64,000 nt of DNA, taken from positions 108,845 through 172,844 of the forward strand of contig NZ_KB903533.1 in NCBI RefSeq assembly GCF_000379805.1. The letters run 5' to 3'. Positions 59,496 to 64,000 of the stretch are shown here, piece after piece. Under the pieces are notes generated by a model that was given only the letters and a program-made list of their open reading frames with translations, had not been told where the DNA came from and did not search any database. A program made the position numbers and the translations under genes. Numbering within the stretch: position 1 is the stretch's first letter; each line of letters starts with the position of its first letter. The DNA comes from Lewinella cohaerens DSM 23179. Its GTDB lineage: Bacteria > Bacteroidota > Bacteroidia > Chitinophagales > Saprospiraceae.

Positions 59496-60671
59496 CTACC
59501 GAAAATAATCACTCTTCGCCGCCAACTTAGCACTATCCATATTGCTACACCTCAGATACAGCTGCAAGGTCTTCATATTCTCCCAGCCCCCCAGGTCCGC
59601 AATCGTTTTGAGGCTGAACTGGCCGCTGAGGTAGAGGTTGGTGGCGGCGCTACGCCGGGCCGTGTGCATGGTGATGATGGAGCTTTTCGGAGCGGTGATG
59701 GCTCCTTGGGTGACCATCTCGTTGATTCCTGCCGCAGCGATGGCCATCTTTACCTGGCGATTGGCTTGCTGGTTGGTGCCCCAGGAGAAATCGAAGTTGT
59801 AGGTTTCCATCAGCTCCATGGCGCGTTGGCGGACGGGGATGGTGGCTTCTTTTTGGGTCTTTCCGGCGCGGTACCGCAGGAAGGTGGTGCCGTCGATCTG
59901 CATGAGGTTGGCGGAGGAGATCTCCTGGAGGTCGGAAAAGCGCAGGAGGAAGTAGTAGGCGACCAGCCAGCGATCTAGTTCCTTTTGGAGGTGGGGCTGG
60001 GCGCTGAGGTCGGTGTTCTCCAGGGTGATGATTTCCTGCTCGTTGAGGAAGACTTTGTCGGACTTGCTCAGTCGCGGGCGACGGAAGCCTTTTTCCTGGT
60101 GGACGGTGTTTTGGTGGATCTTTCTTTCCAGGCCAATGTTCATCACCCGCTTCAGGACTTTGATGTGTTTGTTGATGCCGGGCAGCTGGCAATTCCCGTG
60201 CGTAGAGAGGTAAGCGGTAAACTTCTGGTAGAAAGCCATATCGATACCTTCCAAAGTGAGGTGTTCGCCGGTCTTCTTTTCGTAGCCCTTCAGGCGGGTG
60301 AGTAGCGACTGGTAGTTGTTGACCGTTCCGCTGGTGAGGGAGAGCAGCCCGTTTTTGCCTTCGGTGATGATTTTTTCTAAAAATTCCACCAGGCCGTTTT
60401 TGCTGCCTTTAGAAAAGAGGTTGTCCCAGTCGCCGCCTTCCAGGAAGTGGCGCTCGATGTCGAGCCGCAGGCGGGTGATTTTAGCGTTGTAGCGCGCGGC
60501 CAGCGGGTGCGTGTTGCGGACGGCCTCCTTGCGCTCGTCCCAGTCTTTAGGCAGGAGCTGGATGCCGGTGGAGAAATATTTTTTCTTATTTTCATGGCTG
60601 CAATAGACCTTCACATCACAGGTTCCATTCTTCCTGACAAAGTACGTCCACAGGACAGTTCTAAAATTCAT
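59496..60671 (-). CDS. tyrosine recombinase / integrase
   Basis: The ATG at 60671 gives 391 residues; an in-frame TTG at 60680 is the alternative. Arm-binding N-terminus, SAM-like core-binding domain (near 100-190) and C-terminal catalytic domain are in the usual order of Bacteroidota ICE and island integrases. Catalytic residues: Arg in FLLRFSDLQEI near 240, the HTARRSAAT box near 345, Trp in place of the second His (LGGWENMKTLQ) and nucleophile Tyr in LQLYLRCSN near 373. The frame is intact. The gene points away from tRNA-Arg 234 bases off, and the 3' end of that tRNA faces it, a typical attachment arrangement. It probably moved the island to its left, whose far end is not seen. Confidence 0.92.
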   Translation of the reverse strand: MNFRTVLWTYFVRKNGTCDVKVYCSHENKKKYFSTGIQLLPKDWDERKEAVRNTHPLAARYNAKITRLRLDIERHFLEGGDWDNLFSKGSKNGLVEFLEKIITEGKNGLLSLTSGTVNNYQSLLTRLKGYEKKTGEHLTLEGIDMAFYQKFTAYLSTHGNCQLPGINKHIKVLKRVMNIGLERKIHQNTVHQEKGFRRPRLSKSDKVFLNEQEIITLENTDLSAQPHLQKELDRWLVAYYFLLRFSDLQEISSANLMQIDGTTFLRYRAGKTQKEATIPVRQRAMELMETYNFDFSWGTNQQANRQVKMAIAAAGINEMVTQGAITAPKSSIITMHTARRSAATNLYLSGQFSLKTIADLGGWENMKTLQLYLRCSNMDSAKLAAKSDYFR

Positions 60672-60861
60672 GACACTCAATTTTCTTTAGAAGCATTTTA
60701 GCGAAAGCGTGTCAAAAATACACAAATAAAAACAATTGGGTATTGTTAATTTTTAAGTTAAAACAAAAACAAACACATTTGAACGGCGATGAGTGATCTT
60801 TGGGTGTTATCTTAAGTGTCAGTAAACCAGTTGATTATGAATAAAAGTAGGGTAGGGGCAC

Positions 60862-60893
60862 AAAAAAAGCCCGCTCCAGGATTGGAGCGAGCT
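60862..60893 (-). terminator. intrinsic terminator after tRNA-Arg
   Basis: On the minus strand AAGCTCGCTCC, loop AATCCT, GGAGCGGGCTT and a run of seven T. It lies 12 bases past the tRNA 3' end. The stem has one G-T-type mismatch and is GC-rich. Confidence 0.85.
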
Positions 60894-60904
60894 TAATTTT
60901 TCAG

Positions 60905-60978
60905 TGATCCCAGCAGGATTCGAACCTGCGACCGCCTCATTAGAAGTGAGGTGCTCTATCCAGCTGAGCTATAGGACC
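60905..60978 (-). tRNA. tRNA-Arg (anticodon UCU)
   Basis: A 74-base cloverleaf on the minus strand. The acceptor stem GGTCCTA pairs with TGGGATC (two wobble pairs), with discriminator A. The D stem is GCTC/GAGC. The anticodon arm is CCTCA-CTTCTAA-TGAGG with anticodon TCT. The T arm GCAGG-TTCGAAT-CCTGC is perfect. CCA is not encoded. It reads AGA codons. Its 3' end faces the integrase gene, which makes it the likely attachment site. Confidence 0.97.
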
Positions 60979-61176
60979 ATTTTCACTTCAGCGGCAAAAA
61001 TACACATTTATTTTTCCTTCCGCCAAGTACTTAACCGTTTTATTATTTTAATAGTTCCATTGGCAGATTTTTTATAGCTTTTTTGTTGTGTAATTCGTTG
61101 ACATTTAATACATTCGGTGTAATTATTGTAGCCGTTTCAGTAACGGTTATTCAACCTAACAATCCACCCATATTCT

Positions 61177-62109
61177 ATGAAAAAGCCACTTCGTATCATT
61201 GGCCGGCTACTGCTCGGCCTTATTTTGCTGCTATTACTCTTTGTTGCTTTCATCGCGTTCAGTGCTCCACCTACTTATACTGATGTCCAAGCCCCCGCGC
61301 TTACAGTTGACCTTAGTCCCGAAGCCATTGCCCGGGGCCAAAAACTAGTGGATAGCAACTGCCGAAATTGCCATCGCGCTGAGGATGGTACCCAAATGAT
61401 TGGCCGCATATTTGAAGATCGGGGCGCCAACAGTGACTTTGGTACCATTTACACGGCCAATATCACCAAACATCCCACCGCAGGTATTGGCGATTATACC
61501 GATGGCGAACTGTACAGAGTCCTCCGCACGGGCATCAAAAAAAACAATGAAAGGGCCATCGCCGTCATGCCTACATGGCCGCTGGCCTCCGAGCAAGATA
61601 TCCATGATATTATTGCCTTCCTGCGTTCCGATCACCCTTGGGTAGCACCCTCCAACGAGGTTCACCCTCCCCATCAGCCCTCGTTATTATCTAAGGCGCT
61701 TCATCGGTTTGTGCTCACACCTACGCCTTATCAAACGGAGTATCCCACCAACCCCAGCCTCAGCGACTCGGTGGCCTATGGTGCCTATCAGGTCAACAAT
61801 GTCAACCTTTGCTATTACTGCCATTCCGCGGATATAAAAGCCGCTAGTGCCCTCGAACCCAAGACTACACCGGGTTACATGGCTGGTGGTTTTGTATTTC
61901 TGCACCTGGATTATGATATCCCCGTGCCCGGGCTAATCCCCACCGCCGATAACAATGTCGGAAAGTGGACCATAGAACAGTTTGTCGATGCCGTGAAATT
62001 TGGTCAGCGCCCGGATTTGCCAGCCTACAAGCAGCCTATGCACCCCTTTAATTTGCTCGATACCGCTGAAGTGAGGGCTATCCACCATTATCTAGGTTCA
62101 TTGCAGTAA
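61177..62109 (+). CDS. membrane-anchored dihaem cytochrome c
   Basis: A 310-residue protein with an N-terminal membrane anchor (LLLGLILLLLLFVAFIAF, residues 11-28). Two haem-attachment motifs are present: CRNCH at residues 62-66 and CYYCH near 212-216. Likely axial methionines lie downstream (VMPTWPL near 130; QPMHPFN near 288). The fold is two class I cytochrome c domains, as in electron-transfer subunits of periplasmic dehydrogenases. It stands alone, with a strong terminator after it. The partner enzyme is not visible. Chromosomal gene outside the island. Confidence 0.88.
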   Translation: MKKPLRIIGRLLLGLILLLLLFVAFIAFSAPPTYTDVQAPALTVDLSPEAIARGQKLVDSNCRNCHRAEDGTQMIGRIFEDRGANSDFGTIYTANITKHPTAGIGDYTDGELYRVLRTGIKKNNERAIAVMPTWPLASEQDIHDIIAFLRSDHPWVAPSNEVHPPHQPSLLSKALHRFVLTPTPYQTEYPTNPSLSDSVAYGAYQVNNVNLCYYCHSADIKAASALEPKTTPGYMAGGFVFLHLDYDIPVPGLIPTADNNVGKWTIEQFVDAVKFGQRPDLPAYKQPMHPFNLLDTAEVRAIHHYLGSLQ

Positions 62110-62145
62110 CCGCGTGCTGTTAATTTATTAGATTTATGGCACAGA

Positions 62146-62188
62146 GGCCACCTTGAAGCATCAAATAGTGTTTTGAGGTGGCCTTTTT
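62146..62188 (+). terminator. intrinsic terminator after the cytochrome gene
   Basis: GGCCACCT... pairs with ...GAGGTGGCC around a loop containing CATCAAATAG, followed by TTTTT at 62184-62188. Located 37 bases past the cytochrome stop and just before the next gene, so that gene needs its own promoter. Confidence 0.8.
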
Positions 62189-62207
62189 ACTCAGATAAAA
62201 AAAACTT

Positions 62208-63098
62208 TTGGATAAGAATAACGATAACTCCTTCGCGCGCCTCGTTGCCAGGTACGATGAGTTCAAATTTAGCCTCCTTGAATCCCAAACCTTCGATCCT
62301 GTTCATTTTGGTTTCCCGCCTTTGTATTACCAAATTATGGAAAGTGATCGGGAAAGGGTAGGGGCCTTTCAGCGTGCTTTTGCGCAGTACGATTTTCATG
62401 ACAAAGTGGTTTGTGAGGCAGGGGTCGGGCGCTTGGCGCTCACGCGGTTTTACTTACCTTTCGTAAAACACGCTTACCTCATCGAGCATAACCCCGATTT
62501 GCGAGCCACCATTGAAGCGATGATTACACAAAACAATTGGCAGCATAAAGTTACCGTACTGTACGCCGATGCGAGGGCTGTGGCATTGCCCGAGCCTGTA
62601 GATGTTCTTGTCGGTGAAATGATGAGCATCTTTTGTGCCAATGAATACCAAGTGCAGGTTTTTCAGCATCTCCGCAGCTATCTTCGCCCGGAAGGGGTAC
62701 TTTTTCCACAGCGTATTATCAATCTGGCCCAATTGGCACAAGTTGATTTTTCGGAAGCCCCCGACCATTACCCCGTCAATTTTACCAGGCATTTACCCAC
62801 GTTACTTTCCACACAGGTGGTCGTTAATACAATTGATTTAATGACCGAGGTGGCCCATGATGCAACTGTTGATAAGCCTGTCACTGCATTGCTCTCTGGC
62901 GAAGTCAATGCCTTGTACCTCCGTTCTTTCGTTGAGGTTTCTCCCGGTATCAACTTTACGGGAACGGATAGCCTGATGCCGCCAACCGTGCTCAAATTGT
63001 CGCGTTCAGTAGTAGTGGAAGCGGGAGTAACCTGCCAGCTAAAAGGCCATTTTAAGTTCGGGACGTCCCTGGATGATGCGGTATTTTGGATAGCGTAG
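62208..63098 (+). CDS. SAM-dependent methyltransferase, PRMT-like
   Basis: A 296-residue protein. The start is a TTG at 62208 just after an in-frame stop; an ATG at 62337 (MESDRERV) is the alternative and would still precede the fold core. Motif I VVCEAGVGRLALTRFYL near 67, acidic post-I AYLIEHNPDL near 88, and DVLVGEMMSIFCANE near 132 resemble the double-E loop region of arginine methyltransferase-like enzymes. The C-terminal half is beta-rich, as in PRMT barrels (TALLSGEVNALYLRSFVEVS). The substrate is not predictable. It lies right after a terminator, without close partners. Confidence 0.75.
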   Translation: MDKNNDNSFARLVARYDEFKFSLLESQTFDPVHFGFPPLYYQIMESDRERVGAFQRAFAQYDFHDKVVCEAGVGRLALTRFYLPFVKHAYLIEHNPDLRATIEAMITQNNWQHKVTVLYADARAVALPEPVDVLVGEMMSIFCANEYQVQVFQHLRSYLRPEGVLFPQRIINLAQLAQVDFSEAPDHYPVNFTRHLPTLLSTQVVVNTIDLMTEVAHDATVDKPVTALLSGEVNALYLRSFVEVSPGINFTGTDSLMPPTVLKLSRSVVVEAGVTCQLKGHFKFGTSLDDAVFWIA

Positions 63099-63479
63099 TA
63101 GATTTCTGATTGATTATGGGCCATGCCATCGTTCCTCGGCACCAGGCTATCCAGTCGCTATCGCTTCTTTTTATCCTTTGTCCTCCTCCTCCGTCCGGCG
63201 CGCTTCAGGCCCTGCCTTGCGCGTCAACATGATGTGTTTTCCTTTATTTTATTTTACTCATTTGTAAATTTCTTCCTATGTTAATCTTTCAACTGTTTCA
63301 TGCCGCCCAGAACGGCTCCCTGTAATTTATACTTCGGCAAGTCTAGGGTTGGCGAAGTATAACATCCTATTAGTTTCTACCACGACCACTGTTTAGTGGT
63401 AGCAGTACCTCCGCCAGCGTTTAGCCTTAGCTGTAAATAGTTGGTCAAAAACATTATTTTAGCATCAAATTCACCACCA
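63099..63479. other. intergenic region, no gene seen
   Basis: A 381-base gap holding C/T-rich stretches (TCCTCCTCCTCCGTCCGGCG near 63180) and AT-rich DNA nearer the next gene. Neither strand has a believable ORF or RNA gene, and no clear promoter box stands out. Confidence 0.5.
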
Positions 63480-64000
63480 ATGAACCCCAACACGCTCTTT
63501 TACGAACCTTCTGGCCGTATTAATCCAATAGGCTTAACGGCTGCTTATATTTCTGGACTATTAGTAACCAGTCTATTGGCCTATCTCTATACCCTCATTG
63601 TTCTGTTTATACCCTTGATTTACCTCAACTTTCTGGTCACGGTAGTTTTTGGAATTGCTTTAGGTATTCTCGTACGACTACTTACTAAATTGACTCAAAA
63701 TCGCAGCCTTAAACACCAGTTGCTACTGGCTATTGTTTTAGGGCTATTCGCCAACTATTGCCAGTGGGTAGGGTTTGTTGTATATGCCGTTATGGGGGGA
63801 ATGCCCAGTATCGGAGATTACTACCTCAACCTGGGCTTGATTACTGATCCCACCACCTTTTTCGGCGTCATTAGCGAGATCAATAAGGTCGGGATGTGGG
63901 AAGTCTTTGGGATCACCTTCAACGGTGTGATCCTGGCGATTATCTGGTTGATAGAGTTTGGTATTATAGCAGCTTTCCCGGTTATTGGCGTCTATTCCGC
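63480..64000 (+). CDS. multi-pass membrane protein (3' end beyond window)
   Basis: An ATG at 63480 opens a frame that continues past the window end, 173 codons seen. At least four hydrophobic helices are visible (LLVTSLLAYLYTLIVLFIPL, LNFLVTVVFGIALGILV, LLLAIVLGLFANYCQWVGFV, FNGVILAIIWLIEFGIIAAF). No motif points to a family, and only about half of a typical protein may be present. Ordinary chromosomal gene as far as can be told. Confidence 0.7.
   Translation, partial: MNPNTLFYEPSGRINPIGLTAAYISGLLVTSLLAYLYTLIVLFIPLIYLNFLVTVVFGIALGILVRLLTKLTQNRSLKHQLLLAIVLGLFANYCQWVGFVVYAVMGGMPSIGDYYLNLGLITDPTTFFGVISEINKVGMWEVFGITFNGVILAIIWLIEFGIIAAFPVIGVYS

Noticed and set aside
59650-60192. 180-codon minus-strand frame overlapping the integrase
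   Set aside because: Out-of-frame, Pro/Arg/His-rich shadow of the GC-rich integrase gene.
63099-63479. Insertion-sequence remnant suggested by C/T-rich DNA
   Set aside because: No terminal repeats or transposase fragments could be read on either strand.

Overview
The window looks like a piece of a Bacteroidota chromosome, probably a Saprospiria (Lewinella-like) marine or freshwater bacterium. Evidence: two large secreted proteins end in type IX secretion (T9SS) C-terminal sorting domains (1-2379, 48349-51381); two promoters match the Bacteroidota TTG / TAnnTTTG pattern (near 29059 and 39813); and a TPR-CHAT protein sits with an ECF sigma factor. The genus is inference. Most of the window is a defence and mobile-element island, bounded on the right by a tyrosine recombinase gene and tRNA-Arg(UCU).

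Left part (1-28849): a T9SS-exported lipase-like protein is followed by a BREX locus with the type 1 core genes brxA, brxB, brxC, pglX, pglZ and brxL. It is preceded by a double cold-shock-domain protein, a tail-anchored coiled-coil protein and a small HTH regulator. Between pglX and pglZ are five extra genes: a ParB/Srx-AAA ATPase with a TOPRIM partner (PARIS/OLD-like), an AlkB-like dioxygenase, a methyltransferase-RecQ helicase fusion and a second tail-anchored coiled-coil protein. BrxL ends in a MITD1-type (phospholipase-D-like) domain. Non-coding fold-back elements lie between brxC and pglX and between pglZ and brxL.

Middle (29036-39740): an intracellular subtilase cassette with its own promoter, a HipBST kinase toxin-antitoxin operon with two 18-bp palindromic operators, McrBC type IV restriction, and a decayed hsdS tail. 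Next (39785-46084) is an unrecognised module of small HTH and membrane proteins with a structured leader. In it, three gene blocks each carry their own over-represented short DNA word: TCAGGATAC, ACGGACA and GGTAATT.

The most novel locus is 46108-48197. A Cas6b-like RNA endonuclease gene is divergent from a translationally coupled pair: a minimal CRISPR polymerase (mCpol) and a putative CARF-like sensor or effector. There is no CRISPR array and no other cas gene in the window. This suggests a stand-alone nucleotide-signalling defence system.

Right part (48349-64000): a T9SS surface protein, a large membrane/coiled-coil protein with an internal lipoprotein-like signal, a CHAT protease / ECF sigma / anti-sigma-like operon, a dead PIN-type toxin-antitoxin pair, integrase, tRNA-Arg, and ordinary chromosomal genes (dihaem cytochrome c, methyltransferase, membrane protein).
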